Below are positions 13,552 through 26,265 of a stretch of DNA of 64,000 nt, one piece after another; the first letter of the stretch is position 1; every line of letters begins with the position of its first letter. Made by a program: the position numbers and the translations under genes. Under the pieces are notes generated by a model that worked only from the letters and a program-made list of their open reading frames with translations, was not told where the DNA came from and made no database searches. The stretch is from Neurospora intermedia (lineage: Eukaryota; Ascomycota; Sordariomycetes; Sordariales; Sordariaceae). The DNA lies in NCBI GenBank assembly GCA_037102815.1, contig BTPP01000003.1:1426001-1490000 (forward strand), read 5' to 3'.

Positions 13552-14190
13552 CTAAAAGAATGAAGGGGAGGGAGAGGAATGGGGAAAAGAATATGGATAA
13601 GTAATCAAACACTAAAGATAAAACATTACATTTAAAGAGACAAGGGTAGATAGATAAACATGAGAGGAGAAGGAGAAACAGATGAGATCGGTCAATCCGT
13701 CCTCTCTCCCTCTTTGATTTTCTCTTTCTTTCCCTCTCTTTTTTTTCTTTCCTTCACCTTGGCTCCTCTCCTCTCCTCACGCCCCCAACCAACACTTCAG
13801 TATCCCAACCTTTTTTTTTCTCTCCAAGTTAAACCGATCAATCCACAAAGCTATAACGACACCCAACTATACAACCGCCAGACTGTCTGTCCGTCCGTCC
13901 TTCCATCAATCCATCCATCCGATCAATGCATACACCAGGAGGAACATGATGACGGTAATGATGGGGGATCGGAACGCAAACGCGCGCGATACAAGAAACT
14001 TTTTACAAAGTCACAGACGACTGACTGACTGTTGCCCCAGCTCGACCGGGAAAGAAGAACCAAAAAACAGGAGAAGAGAAAAGAGGTAAGAGAAGCAGAA
14101 GTTGATATAAAAGATAGACATTGCAGCCTTTTTCTTCCGCAATTCTTGACTTCATGCGTAGTAGTTGTCTTGTCTTATGTTGTTTTGGTA

Positions 14191-16916
14191 TCATGCAAAG
14201 TCATCAGCGCCATCATTCATACCGGCAGCCGCCAACCGATCCACCTGCTGTACGAGTTCCTTGGTATCCCTGGCGAGCTCGAACGCGATGGGCGGCAGCG
14301 TCTGCGCCCACATGCGCCACTCGCGGCTCGTGGGGCTGCTACCCTGGGCGTCGAGGTCGATGCCGTGCTGGCCGGCCTCGTTGAGCCGGTCGCTGCATTT
14401 GCTTAGCCGGCGCACGACGTCGACAACAGTGTTGCTCGCGCTGCTGCCCAGGCACGAGTCCGTCTCGGCGACTACCTTGCCGACTACGTCAGTAATGATG
14501 GCAATCTCGCCGCTCAGTTGGTTGATATTGGCGTCGCTGCGAATCAGCTGGACCAGGTTCTGGATCGTCTCTACCATGACCGAGGTCTTGTCCTGGAGAT
14601 AGAACTTGAGGTCCTCGACCCGGCGAGGGTCCGGAGCAGTGGGTTTGCTTTCGGCGTAGGATTCGCGCGGCGAGTTGGCGCTGTAGGCAGACGAGTCGAC
14701 ACTAATCCTGCTGCCTCCGCCTCCTCCTCCTCCTAGCCCTTGGAAAGCCGGGGGTTGCGCTAGCACCTCATGGGCAGAGGCGACACTCGAGGTCTGGCTT
14801 TGGCCGTTGCGCGGAGAAAAGAAGCTGGCTGAGCCAACGGGAGTTACTGTCCCATCGTCCTCCTCCTCTAGTTCACCCGCAGGCGTGGTGCGGATTTTGG
14901 CGGCTCGGAGCAGCTCGATGACTGCTGCAACCAAGTGAGATGCAGCTGCATCAAGCAGGGATACAGGAGAGATGCCCGCGGAGCTGGCAAAGTTCTTGGA
15001 TGCGGTGATCAGGTTGTTGGCAGTTGACGATACCCGAGCCTTTAGCTTAGCCTTCTCTTGGAGAATGCTGTCGTTTTGTGGATTCTCGTCGATATCCTTA
15101 GCGATACGACGGACACTGACTACGACTGCTTTCATAGAGTCAATTACGCGCTCGGGGTTATCGTTGCGAGCGCGCTGCAGGAGCTCGTCTATCGCAATCT
15201 GGAACTTGGTAACGTGAAGGTCCTTCACAAGCCCAGAGTCTTCGACAAAACCCTTTTCCCGTACGTATTTGCCGGCGTTCTGCTCGAGTGGTACACCCTC
15301 TGACGAATCACGCATGCTGCGTAACTGCGTCTGGGTGCGTGCATATCGACTCCTCCATTCCTTGACTTCCTTCTCCAAACTTTCGATCGTCCTCTCCAAC
15401 TCCGTTTGTCTCTCCCAAGCAGCCCCGCTTTGTTGAGACAACGTCCTCATCTCCCGCAAAAACTCCTGGGCCTCGCGACGGACCTCGTCCGTTATTTGCT
15501 GCTGTTCTTGTAAAGATTGTCGCAGTTCCTCGTTCTCTCGCGCCAGATCGCCGTCTCCTTTGGATTGTCGACCATCCTCGAGTCCTTCCCGAAGCTTTCT
15601 CGTCTCGTCCTCATGCTCCTCCCTGATGCGGTCAAGTTCCCTTTGCAACGAGTCGTTCAGTTCCTGGGCCTCTGCTAGTTTCGTCTCCAAGCTTTGCCTG
15701 GTCTCGTCCCAATCTTTCTTGTTGCCATCCCCGGATTGCATGTTATTCAGCTCCTCGTCCTTCTTCCTCATCTCCATCTCCATGTTGTCGACTTTTTCCT
15801 GCAGCTCTCTGACCTGATTTTCGTAGTCCTGAATAAGCTTCCTGTCGGCCTACGTTGAGTTAGCACATGGTAGTATTCCCGAAGGCCAAAAAAAGGGGGT
15901 GAACTGACCTCGAACGCCTGGCCCATAGACCTCCTGCCGTTGCCATACATATCACCACCCTGACCTGGGCTCATAAGGTTGCCCTCGTCGTCCTCCTCGA
16001 CCATGGTACTCTTGTTTGGAACGATTGTGTTGCTCTGGAATTGTTTTGGCATGGGACGCCCATAGTCGCCATTCGGCGGCAGGCCAGGAGATGGGGGAAC
16101 GCCGTATCCACCATTCATCATAGGGGGCATCGGAGGACCGCTCCGTGCACTTCGTACTGAGCTCGCCTCCGAAGGGCGTCTGTGACTTTGACCTCTGGGA
16201 GGGAAGCCGCCCATTCCGTTGTTTGGTGTTCCCGAGCGGCTTGGCGGGCCACGCATCGCAATCGGGCTGGCATTGAGAGGCATCTCCAGATTTGCAAAGT
16301 TAGGATACCGCCTCTCCAACTCGCAGAAGACATCGGTGGCGAGATCGCGAAACCTAGGAGGACCTAGGGACGACAGCTTCTGACGAGCTTGGTTCCGCTT
16401 AGGATGGAAATTATCCTGAGGCAAAAGAAAATCGGGCGGAGCAGTCTCGGGGGGAGCATTAGGTCCTCTTCGGGCCACCTGTTCGCGGCGCTTCAATTCA
16501 TCATAAACATCGGTACTGAGCTCAAGAAACTGCACCTCAGTAAGGCGTTGCAGCTTGTCGCGGGCCTTGTTCGGCGGCGGTTTCGGATTGCCGTCGCGTG
16601 AGGTGGCTGACAGATAGCGCTTGAGCGAGATGTAGTGGTCGGACAGAACCAACTCCTGGTTTTCCCCTTGTTGACTCTGGCTCTTTACACTCCTCGCATA
16701 CATGCCGGTGCTGGATCGGCCAACGGACGGTGGAGGAGAGGGTGCCCCATTCGGGCTCTGAGGCATCGGGGAGAAGCCGCCGTTCATAGCGCCGGCAGGG
16801 TTCGCGGAGTCGGGAGGTGTGTTGTATTGTCCGAGATTGTTGTCGTTCGGTGGATAGTTCCAGTCGCTTGGGGCGCCTTGAGAGATTGGTGACAATGGTG
16901 CATTGCGAACATTCAT
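14191..16916 (-). CDS. spa-2: polarisome scaffold protein SPA2
   Basis: Spa2-family scaffold that organises actin and cell-integrity signalling at the hyphal tip. Exons 15909..16916 and 14191..15849 (59-nt intron) give 888 residues. The N-terminus is Pro/Ser/Asn-rich. Two Spa2-homology repeats follow at about residues 118-145 (ARDKLQRLTEVQFLELSTDV) and 177-205 (ARQKLSSLGPPRFRDLATDV). This pair, also found in GIT proteins, binds MAP-kinase-pathway partners. Next come a disordered Pro/Arg-rich stretch, a long coiled coil starting at the intron junction (about 337-530), and a helical C-terminal half with a Ser/Gly-rich linker. Domain order and length match fungal Spa2. The start ATG (MNVRNAPLSP) opens the frame. 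Its neighbour, the IQGAP-like gene, serves related polarity/septation functions. Confidence 0.93.
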
Positions 16917-19900
16917 GGTCTTCGTTCACCGCCCGCTTCCAATCGACCAGTCGGACGCAATAGGAACGATCGGTGTGGTACGCAAATGACAATGGAGGCT
17001 TGATGCGACTGTCTTGTCGTCAACCCGCGTGTGTCCCTAAAAAGGCGAAGGTAGCCGGCTCGTGGATAATTCGCGGTGTCTTAGCAAGTAGAGGTACAGG
17101 CTCCCAGAAGACGCGGACTGTCGCAAAGCTGGTGTTGAGACAAATCGGCAAGCATATGCTGTGCGCCCTCGACAGCAGAAGGGTCTCGCGGGTGTTCCTC
17201 GTGGCAGGACTTTGTGTTACTGTGGGAGCATGAAACGCATATCGGTCAACCTTTGAATTCCCCTTTTGGAGGCGCGAAAGGGAAGGGGGACAAAGGGAGC
17301 GGGATCATGAACAGGGGGGGTGGTACACTACACTTATGCGATGCCCTGCGCGATGTCGCCAAACAGTGGCTGTTCCAGTTGCCGATCGAAAGCCAGGAGT
17401 TGGAATGATGGGAGAGGTTTCGCCTCAGAAAGGATGGACTGGACGACGGCTTGACTCGTAGCGGTGTTTTCAGATGCCCCTTCTTTGGACGATGGATCGT
17501 GGCGATCTTTTGGGTACTAGTAAAGGTCAAGTACCTAGAGGCTAGAGGTAGCCCTCAAGGTTAACGTTCGGCTTGGCGGGGGGTGTACCGAAAGTGTGGA
17601 CAGCGAGTGGACGGCGTCTTTGCTTGTTAGTGCCACTCAAATCAGAGCAGCTCTAAGACAGGCGAAGGGACGTAGCGCCGGGTAGGGTATGTAGTGTAGA
17701 TGGCGTCCAGATCCAGACGGTAGATGGCGGAATTGGTTGCAGTCGCAGGACGGGAGAAAACGAGAGACCAGGACGGGATTGATGCTCGCTCGCCATACGG
17801 TGCTCATTCCCTTTTCGCTTTTCGCTGGCCAGTTCCTCACGATGCCGGGTAGCGAGGTGACCACGATTCCTTGGGAGAACGACTAGGTCCTCTACTGTGT
17901 TCCGGGGCGCGCAATGGATTGGAAATGAGGAACCCACGAAGAGCCCACCACGACTTATCCAGGATCGAATCCAGCAGAGCCCCTGATCATTCAAATACAG
18001 TGGACGATGTTCTCCGAGGAACAGTACTAGTAGGAGGCACAGTGAATGGTTTGAGTGAGAGCGCCCGGGGGCTCTGAGCACACTGGAAATGGTGTGGCCG
18101 TTCAGCCAATCAGAACCAACCCTGGTATACTTGACCCATCACTGCCGGCGTCAGGGGTGAGTTCCCTTCCTATTACCTCTAGTCGCGCGCTACGGCAGGT
18201 ACGGATTCCCACAGACAATGGAAGCCGGCGCAATTACCTTACCTTAGCTTCCACAAAGGTACATGCTTAGGCTGCCAGTGCATGCCTCTACGTAATTACA
18301 ACTAGTGTGGGGTGGGAGAGCGCGGAGAGTCATTCATTTCCAGAACCAAGGTCAAAGACCAACGACAGGTAACTGAAGGTAGTAAGTGTATCTTGCACAT
18401 CTCGGGACGTCATCTGTTGTTACGGGGACGATAGGATTTGACTTATTGATGTCTGACGGCAGTGAACACGATGGACGGTCAGCACTCCACCACTTTCCAC
18501 ATTACCACGGACTGTCGTTAGACTTCTTCATACACAACACTGAGATTTGAGATTATACAAGTGGCCGCACAAAGAAGCACAGCGCCGGGCACTGTTGGAT
18601 AAGAAGCACTGCCCCTACCAAAACCATAACAACCACATATGTACGCAGCTATTAGAGGGGATTCCGAAAGGACCGGGACCGGGACCGGGACAAAGGAACC
18701 GAGCCACCATGGTCTAAATGGAAAGGGAACTGGACCCAGATCCATTCCTCGTCGGTCTCGGATCCCCTCATTTTCGCGTCTCGATGCCGGGCTTCTTGGG
18801 CCCTAGCACCGGCCGTCGACGTACAGTGGGAAGTGGGAACAAAAGCCCGATATCAATCTCGGCCTGACACTTCGTAGGCGACCGAGCAGCTGTTGTTACC
18901 TTTTCCCCATGGGAGCAATTTAAACAGTCTTGCGAGACACCCCGACAACCCCCCTCTCGACCCCCTTTCTCACATGGTATCCCGGCCTCAGAATGCGTCT
19001 TCATCTCTAACGGGATCGCCAACTTCAAGCCCCCTTTGCATCTCTACTATGGCAGGTTTCTCATGTTAGTTAACGGTGATCAACTTCTGCGCCGTTGCAG
19101 TGGTTTATCATTCCACTAAACCGTCTCGTTGTGAAACAGCCCAAGACCGGCAATCGTCTGCCGAAATACAATGCAATTCTTACTTGACACCGACGATATA
19201 GATATTGAGACTTTATCCACATGGGTATGTACTATGTAGGCATACCGGCATCACATCAAATGCCACCTTGGCCTCGGGCACTCCCGCCCAACACCCCAAC
19301 ATGATATGTAGTGACAACATGCATTAGCAGTAACCTTAATGGCCTTTCGTCTTCCAAGTGTGTGTGTCCAATGGCCACAGCCCTATATATCTCATTTGTG
19401 ACCTTCGCGTTTGGTTGCATTGTCACAAGTAGGTAGGCCTGCTCACTGCGGGGGCACGGCCGGTTGTGCATGTTTCGATATTTTCTAGATGCTGGCAACC
19501 GTTGAGTACCCCAGATTCCAATAAGCAAGGAAGATATCCAAAATTCTTGTATATGCTCTTCGCATCCAAGATTGCTTATAATGAAACCGTGCGGCTCGTC
19601 ATCTTATAATGCTTTTTGGGATACCATGCAGGGTACTCGTCAGGTGGGCCGATGAGCTCCCATCTCCGAGCATGTATGCATGCGATATTATTGAGTTTGT
19701 GATAGAAGTAAGCATATGCGTAGCAAACAAGATGCTCAATTGGCGGTCTGGCTGGTGGAAGAGGAAATGGCCTGCCAAATCACGGAGGTCGACATATTCT
19801 GAGAAAACCAAGAGGGGTGCGACCTCACAAAATAGCAAGTTAAAGCCAATCGTGGCAGCAGATTTCGTAAATCCCGGATAACAACGGTTTTGTTGATAAT

Positions 19901-20094
19901 GATTACGAGTCCGAATCAGCATTATGTTGTGACGGCCAAAACGTCTTGTTCGTTTGTGTTGTCTGGTCATCAATCATGAACCCAAAAAGATGTATCCCCC
20001 CCTCCTGTCCGTAACCGCGATTACGCCCGCCAGGCAATAAAAAAGAACATCCAACGCCTTACGATGCACGAGCTCAAACAATACGCTTCAATGC
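16917..20094. other. long intergenic region upstream of SPA2
   Basis: About 3.2 kb with no supported gene on either strand. It should include the SPA2 promoter and leader, with stop-rich DNA and only short overlapping frames. Long regulatory leaders are common for polarity genes in this group. Confidence 0.55.
18671..18693 (+). repeat. GGGACC tandem repeat
   Basis: Three to four copies of GGGACC in tandem in the intergenic region upstream of SPA2. No function is apparent. Confidence 0.7.
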
Positions 20095-20957
20095 TTAGAA
20101 CCAAGCCAAAGTCCATGTCGCAGGAAGATTCGGCCATCTCTCCTGCCACTCGGCCAGGACGTCCGGTACGCGCTCATCGAATCCTGATCTGGCGCCTACG
20201 CTTCCCGAGTCAAAGGCAGAAGCGCCAACCTTCTCCCGCTCCTCGGCAGCAATCTTGTTGAGTGAGTCTGCCAAATCGACAATGGCTCGCCCTCCAACGG
20301 ATGCCTCTTCATGGTTATCCTTGATATCGATGTTGATGACGTGAACAGGCCTGTTAAGTGGCGAGCCACGGTTGAGAAGATCTTCAATCACAGCATCCCA
20401 ACAGCGTTCCTCACAGGTGATGACAACATCAGCTACGCCGCCCTCCATGCCATCAGCTCCCTTGTCATCCTTGTGCTTGGTTCTAGGCATTCCAATCTGC
20501 CAGTCCTGCCATCGCTCAGGGCCCCACTTGACTTGGCGGTTTCTCCCAAGCATGTTTAGCAGTCCGTTTGCGCGATATAACCGAGGGTCTTTGGCTTCCA
20601 ACTCCCGATATATACTATCGTATGATGTTTCGTTGAACTTGTAGACATTGGGCTGTGTAATGGATGGCCCGGGGAGACGGACAAGAGAGCCTGTACCAAA
20701 CGAAATCACGGGATAATTTGCAAGAGAGAGTCGCAAGTGACCTTCCATGGAGCTGGTGAGGGTTAGACGGGGTCATCCAGTTGCGTGACGATGCGATGCG
20801 TAAATGTTGCTCACCGATTCTGGTTACTGGCGCAGACGGTGCAAAACTTTAGCTTGAAGCCGCCAGAGTCTTCACGCCCACCGTTCTGACCATTCTGCTC
20901 ATTCTGGTCCGGCTTCGATGAGCTCGCAGCATCAGTTGTGGTATCTACAGCAGACAT
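20095..20957 (-). CDS. ssu72: SSU72 RNA polymerase II CTD phosphatase
   Basis: Removes phosphate from Ser5 (and Ser7) of the polymerase II CTD as part of the cleavage/polyadenylation factor; also needed for transcription termination. Exons 20815..20957 and 20095..20752 (62-nt intron) give 266 residues. The cysteine-phosphatase P-loop CASNQNRS has nucleophile Cys42 and Arg48. The Arg48 codon is split by the intron, so correct splicing restores the active site exactly. Further family blocks are [32 protein letters not shown] and [16 protein letters not shown]. The first about 35 residues (Asn/Gln/Ser-rich) are an extension ahead of the conserved core, typical of filamentous fungi. Divergent from the SH3-protein gene. 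Confidence 0.96.
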
Positions 20958-23336
20958 AGCCGGCAATTGCAGGTGACTTGTTACTGTAGCAGATGTGGCA
21001 TGCTTGACTGGAAAGACCTAGAAAGCGCAAGATGCCAATGTTAGTTATCAATGCGTTCCCTTCTGCGATACAGACATGGCAAGTGCAAAAAGTGTAGGTT
21101 GTCCTCGGTACATATCAGATAAAAAAGCGTATGTAAAAGTTTGTCATCAAACGCCAGACATAGCAGGCTACAGACAGCTCCAATAAAAAGATCATCATAA
21201 AAGGAAAAGAGACTGTTGACGAAGGAAGAGCGGAAAAGAGCGCAGGAATTACCTTTCAAGGTTCAGCTGAGCGCAAAGCGCAGACAGATGATGATTAAGT
21301 TAGTCGAGGTAGCCTGCTACCACACGTATATAACTTGCTAAAGGTTGTTGATGTCCAACTGAAACCTGTTCACCAGTTGCTGCTGGCGCGGAGATTTTGG
21401 ACGGTGAAAAGTGGGATGTGGAATTTGGAACAAATCTGTTTGGTTACCGACTGCGAGGGACAAGTGGTGGTCATACGCACATAGTGCCCCATCTGACCGC
21501 TTTCCAAAATTAGAACGTTTCAGTGTTTCAGAGTGAAATGGTGGGTGGCTCGTGCGTCTTGCAGCCCGTTGCCCTTCTTTCCGTTCTCGTCAACTTCCCC
21601 CACCTCTCGAGTCTGCAGCGGTCCGCGGATATGCACTGCAGAATCACAGTGAGACGATCCCCAGGTAATTTTTTTCCCCAGGACCCAAACCTCACGGGCC
21701 TTGAGCCTCGGTCGCCATGCGTATCAATGCACTGTAGAATATCGTGCACGAGAACATTGGAACTTAGAGGTACCTTTTCGATAACTTCTTCTCAAAGGTC
21801 CCACATAGGGAATGCGCAACTCATAGCTAGTGCCTTGGGAAATTCCATGGGTACCACGTTGCTGTTCGGGACGCATTTATACGGAGCCAATCACTCACAT
21901 CGAAGGCATCGAGAACATCCAATGGTGGACACAAACATGCAGTGATAAACATCCCTGTTGGGACGGGAAGTTGAGAGTTTCGTGCGAAGTTTTTCTTCGT
22001 TGGAACATGTTAACCAACAATAGAGGCACACGTAGAAAGTACATTTGCAAATGGCAGTTTTACCCGCGTGGTATATCGCATGCCTTTTAGATCTTCAATG
22101 TCCTGTTTCAATATGTGTTAGTGCGTATTTTGGGCGTAAGATCAGATTCAAGTGTTAACCTCCGATGATGGTTGACACACAGGAAAAACTGTGTCCTGCA
22201 AGTTGCCCGCCTTTGAGGTTGTCAACGAGAGCTGCCCTCTGAAGTGGACTTTTGGCCCCCCCGTACCTAACCCCGATTCGTTACCCAGAAAATTTGCCAG
22301 CCATCGTCTAGGTTCACTACTACAGAGTACAGGATAAGCAAAGAGGTTAGGTATGTTGGTCGAAGGCGACCGAGTCCCGTCCTCAGAGGTTCGACTGACT
22401 GATTGCAGGTGACCAGCGGTTGCTATTTGCCAATGAGAGGAGCAGGCCCAAACCTGGAGGAATCCTGCGGCAGCGCGCTTAACTTTGTCCAAGTTGTACT
22501 AGAGGTATCCCGTCCTAAGTAGAGGTAGTAACTTGATGCGGCGCACCCCCCCAAATCTACCTACCTGCTCCTGCCTGAGATTCTGCTTCTTTTTCTTCTC
22601 CTCTTTTCTTCGAATCCCCCTCCGTTCCCACCATACCCTGTCTATATTGACAGCTCGCAATCGCTCATCTCAGCTTGCCGACCACACAAGGGCTCTCCAT
22701 GTCTATACAAGCTCTTTAAGCTGACAATTGCCCACCTTGCTACCCCAGTGTGCCCCTTCGCACACTTTTACCATCTTTTCTACATTGCGTCCCTCACACG
22801 GGATTCCTTAACGAATCCGGCCTAGAACCGAAACACTCAGAATCCAGAGCCCTTACATTTCCGAGACTTCAGACGACGGACAAGCGGACCGTTGAACAAG
22901 CCGTTGGTAGTCGGGGCCGCTGTGCAAGCATCAAACATTTGCAAATCGATGTCCGTGGTCCACACAGCTACATGCCTCATCTACACAATTGGGCGCTATA
23001 AGTTTACCGTCTCCCTAGCCCTACGAGTCTACGATAGACGGACGGACCTCAAAAACCACATTTATTCCCCGCCTCGACAGCATAAGGCAAAGCATTTCCG
23101 CCCGTCCACCACAGGCCGGCCAGCCCTTCCCTTCGCTGCCTAGAGGTACTCGGTCTTCTAACCAGACTTGAACCCTGGCCAAAAAAACACCCTGGTTCCC
23201 ACGGCAGCGACGGTCCGGCGCCCTGGAAAGGATCCACAACAACAATTGATTGTCCGGGCGGCGCATTCCAGGCACGCCAGGCACTGCTAGGCTATAGGCT
23301 TTGCTAACCCCCTATCTTTTTTCCTTTGCCTCGACC
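20958..23336. other. divergent promoter region, SSU72 / SH3 protein
   Basis: About 2.4 kb holding both upstream regions. No coding sequence is supported. A 22-bp sequence starting at 21366 recurs near 35997 (listed separately). Confidence 0.55.
21366..21387 (+). repeat. 22-bp dispersed repeat, copy 1
   Basis: Begins CTGTTCACCAGTTGCTGCTG and ends GC. An identical 22-mer lies in the intergenic DNA after the Zn2Cys6 gene at 35997..36018. The CCAG...CTGG core could form a small hairpin. Confidence 0.6.
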
Positions 23337-25133
23337 ATGACGGCGATCATATCGCCAGCCTCGTCTCCAGCGACCTCTCCGCCCGCCATCGACACCTCGG
23401 CCTCGACCTCAGCCGCTCATCCCCCACTCCCTCCGCTCATGACCTCGCCGCCCGCTCGCAGGAGCGCGCTACCGCGGCCAATGTCGCACGCGTCCAAGAA
23501 CCGCCTGTCGCAGTACTCGACTGTGAGCTCGATTCCCTCACGCTCCCGGCCGCCCTCTCAACTGTTCCCCATCTATCCATCCAGTCTGCCGTACACGCTG
23601 GTGCGAGACTTCGCCTACCCCGTGGGTCATCCTATGCACTATGGGCCCCCACCGGAACCTTCTCGGCCACCCTCAGGCATGACTACCCCAGCCAGCGAGC
23701 AACGGCGCCTATCTGACCCTCCGACATCTTGGGATCGCCATAGCTGGGAGAACTCATGGAGCAGCGACGGCTGGGGACGGGCGAACGATCTCCCCGCGAT
23801 GCAGTTCGCCGATGGTCCTCCGTGGAGCGAGGATGAAGATCTTCAGAGCCCTGTGGTCAGTTCGCGACACAAGAAGAACAAGTCAGCTGGCGGTAGTGGC
23901 GGCAGTGGCTATGGTGCGGCAAGGAGCGGCGGTGGTGGTTCGGTCATGAACCCGAGCAACTACGACCGGGAGAGGGGTTACTACGTTGGCACCAGTGGGG
24001 ATGGCAGCGAGCGCTACTACGTGAACCAGGGAGGCGAGGCCAACGGGCCGGGCGGCGAGTACGTAACGTATCCGGCCGATCAGGCACGCCACAGCGCATA
24101 CCAAGTTGCCGACCAACAGCCACGCCAGTACGAAGACGATTACCCATCCGACTTAGACGATTCCAGCCCTGGTGGCTATCACGAGACGGACGAATCGCGT
24201 TATTCGCGTGATTACCAGTTTACAATTACCTCTCCCGATGAGGAGATGCACGGTAAGGCCGTGGCGCTGTACGACTTCCAGCGGGAAGACGAGAACGAGT
24301 TGCCTTTGGTTGAGGGTCAAATCATCTGGGTGTCGTATCGACACGGACAGGGTTGGCTGGTTGCGGAAGACCCCAAAACGCAAGAGAGCGGACTTGTGCC
24401 GGAGGAGTATGTGCGGCTGCTACGCGATATCGAAGGAGGTATGAACAGCCTCACCGGCCAGCTTAGCGAAAGTCCTGTTAGCCCGGTGGAAGCTGGAACA
24501 CCGACTCAGGCGGAACACACTGCTGCTACCTCTGGCATATCCTTTGGCCACACTCCCACACAAAGCCTAAGCTCCAACAGCGGTGGCGGGTCTGGTGTGA
24601 ATGGCAACACCAACAATACCAACAACAACACCAACAACAGCAATAATAATAACAACAACAACAACAACAACACCCAGTCGACACCAAGCTCAAGCTCCAA
24701 TACCAATGGGTACGGGCACAGCCACTCTGGGTCCGATTACAAGTACCATCAGCCGGTCGTATCAACCTTCTCAACATCAAGCAAGGACCTCGATCCCTAT
24801 CCGCAGCACCTTTTGGGAACACAGGCTGGCCAAGCTCCACCGCAGGTCGTCCACTATCATGGACAACGGGGTGGCAGTCAAGCGAACACGCCCACGAACT
24901 TATTTCATGATGCCGGTTTGATGCGCCGCGGCAGTCAGGACACTGTCGGCAGGACCGAGAGGAGGGGTAGTGAGCAAGGGACGTTGCAGACTTTGCTTGG
25001 CGCGAGGCTGGAAAAGACAGCGAAAGAAGGTGCAATAGAAAACCAGAGTATCAGCGAAGAGGCTGAGCCGGAGGTCGCGATGGATACCAAGCCTCACAAA
25101 ACAGGGGAAGCGGGAGCGGAAGCGGACAGGTGA
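23337..25133 (+). CDS. nbp2: SH3-domain protein, NBP2/Skb5-like
   Basis: Probable adaptor that recruits phosphatase or kinase partners in stress MAP-kinase signalling, as yeast Nbp2 and fission yeast Skb5 do. A single exon encodes 598 residues; the ATG after CCTCGACC is the first in frame. The N-terminus is Pro/Ser-rich and disordered. A segment around residues 75-105 (SQLFPIYPSSLPYTLVRDFA) looks conserved. Acidic Ser-rich stretches lead into one SH3 domain at about residues 304-361 (ALYDFQREDENELPLVEGQI, with the Trp of GQGWLVAED and a closing LVPEEYV). After the SH3 comes an Asn/Thr-rich tract (about 421-448) and a disordered tail. The SH3 is certain. The NBP2 assignment rests on SH3 position and sequence type and is less so. 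Confidence 0.85.
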   Translation: MTAIISPASSPATSPPAIDTSASTSAAHPPLPPLMTSPPARRSALPRPMSHASKNRLSQYSTVSSIPSRSRPPSQLFPIYPSSLPYTLVRDFAYPVGHPMHYGPPPEPSRPPSGMTTPASEQRRLSDPPTSWDRHSWENSWSSDGWGRANDLPAMQFADGPPWSEDEDLQSPVVSSRHKKNKSAGGSGGSGYGAARSGGGGSVMNPSNYDRERGYYVGTSGDGSERYYVNQGGEANGPGGEYVTYPADQARHSAYQVADQQPRQYEDDYPSDLDDSSPGGYHETDESRYSRDYQFTITSPDEEMHGKAVALYDFQREDENELPLVEGQIIWVSYRHGQGWLVAEDPKTQESGLVPEEYVRLLRDIEGGMNSLTGQLSESPVSPVEAGTPTQAEHTAATSGISFGHTPTQSLSSNSGGGSGVNGNTNNTNNNTNNSNNNNNNNNNNTQSTPSSSSNTNGYGHSHSGSDYKYHQPVVSTFSTSSKDLDPYPQHLLGTQAGQAPPQVVHYHGQRGGSQANTPTNLFHDAGLMRRGSQDTVGRTERRGSEQGTLQTLLGARLEKTAKEGAIENQSISEEAEPEVAMDTKPHKTGEAGAEADR

Positions 25134-26265
25134 TGAAGGTGGAATATGAAAGGGGTGGTGGTGATGATGATTGCTATATGCGACACGACGCAATGTCCTG
25201 CTGAAAACTGACGCAGAAAGCGGGCTCAGTCATTTAAAGCGAAGGGAGTATAGGGTTGGAGAGGGAGCGGTGATAATGATCGAATAATCCCCATGTAATG
25301 GACGATAGGGCGACTCAGGCTACTGACATGAGCATACTTTATCAGGGAGCGATGTAGAACGGAACATTGCGACTTAATGGCGTCCACTTTCTTGCATACT
25401 CATCCATCGTTCCTGTTCTGGCCGCTCTCTTTGCTCTTTCGTTGGAAGTTTGCATTCTTCTTCTTCCTGTTATTTTCCGTCACCATCTGAATTGGGTAGC
25501 AGAGCAATCGAGATAATCCAGGGCCGAGGAGGAGCTAGAATAGGAGAGGCAGGAGGACGAGGAGCGAGAGTAAGCCTGGATATCACTTATTGTCTTAGCA
25601 TTTGTTCTGTGTACAGATTGCAGAGACTGACAGCGTGGTCTGGTCGAACAACAGGAATTAATACGGTGCTACGGAAGCTATACGTAATGCACAACGCTCA
25701 AAAGTCATTCGTCATGTTCCCTAGCCACTGCCTTTGGACTCAGAAATTGATGAGTGAGCCAAGGTGCTAGGAGCAGGCGTCAAATCAAGAATCAGTACAT
25801 AAAGACTAGACTAGGACCTTAGCATGTTAATCGAGCCCACCCGAACTGCACCGATATCTCCGCATCCTTTTGTTGGCAGCCCAGATGGTAACGACGCAGT
25901 ATACTGAGAAACCCACCCTGGATATACACAAAGTGTCAGGAAGATGCGGATTCAGAATAGTAACGGTTGCGGAGTTGGTTGAAGCTGACAAACCCGTTTC
26001 CCTCACCGGCGGAAAAGAATCCGATGACGGCTTGGAACATGAGATTTGCGATCACGCCTGGAGATCGCTGCATGACGTAAGCCCCACCCACCCGAATCAA
26101 GCTCCCCACGCTTCCGAACCCGCGATTGAAAAAGGTACGGGGACCCCAAAGGAGGGAGGAGTCAGTGCCTCTATGCATTGCACTGACTGCACTGGGCGTA
26201 CCTGAACCTCGTCCCATCTTCCCCTCCTTCATCCAATTCTTGCTTTCCAGACACTGCATGTCAAA
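25134..26265. other. intergenic region, SH3 protein to mcr-1
   Basis: 3' region of the SH3 gene and promoter of mcr-1. Short frames around 25450-26200 lack support. Confidence 0.55.

Larger units (their letters stand above)
12520..14190. other. convergent intergenic region rich in simple repeats
   Basis: Between the ends of the IQGAP-like and SPA2 genes. It contains GGATGGAT, CCGGCTGGCT, GGTATG, poly-A, GAA and CCATCCAT tracts but no credible gene. Confidence 0.6.

Noticed and set aside
17944-17966. GGATTCGATCC resembling a tRNA B-box
   Set aside because: The flanking bases cannot form a T-stem and no A-box lies upstream.
23160-23185. tRNA-like T-arm (GGTTCAAGTCTGG on the minus strand)
   Set aside because: No matching A-box, acceptor stem or anticodon arm at the required distances.
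25870-26205. 111-codon frame before mcr-1
   Set aside because: No recognisable features; it lies in the mcr-1 promoter.
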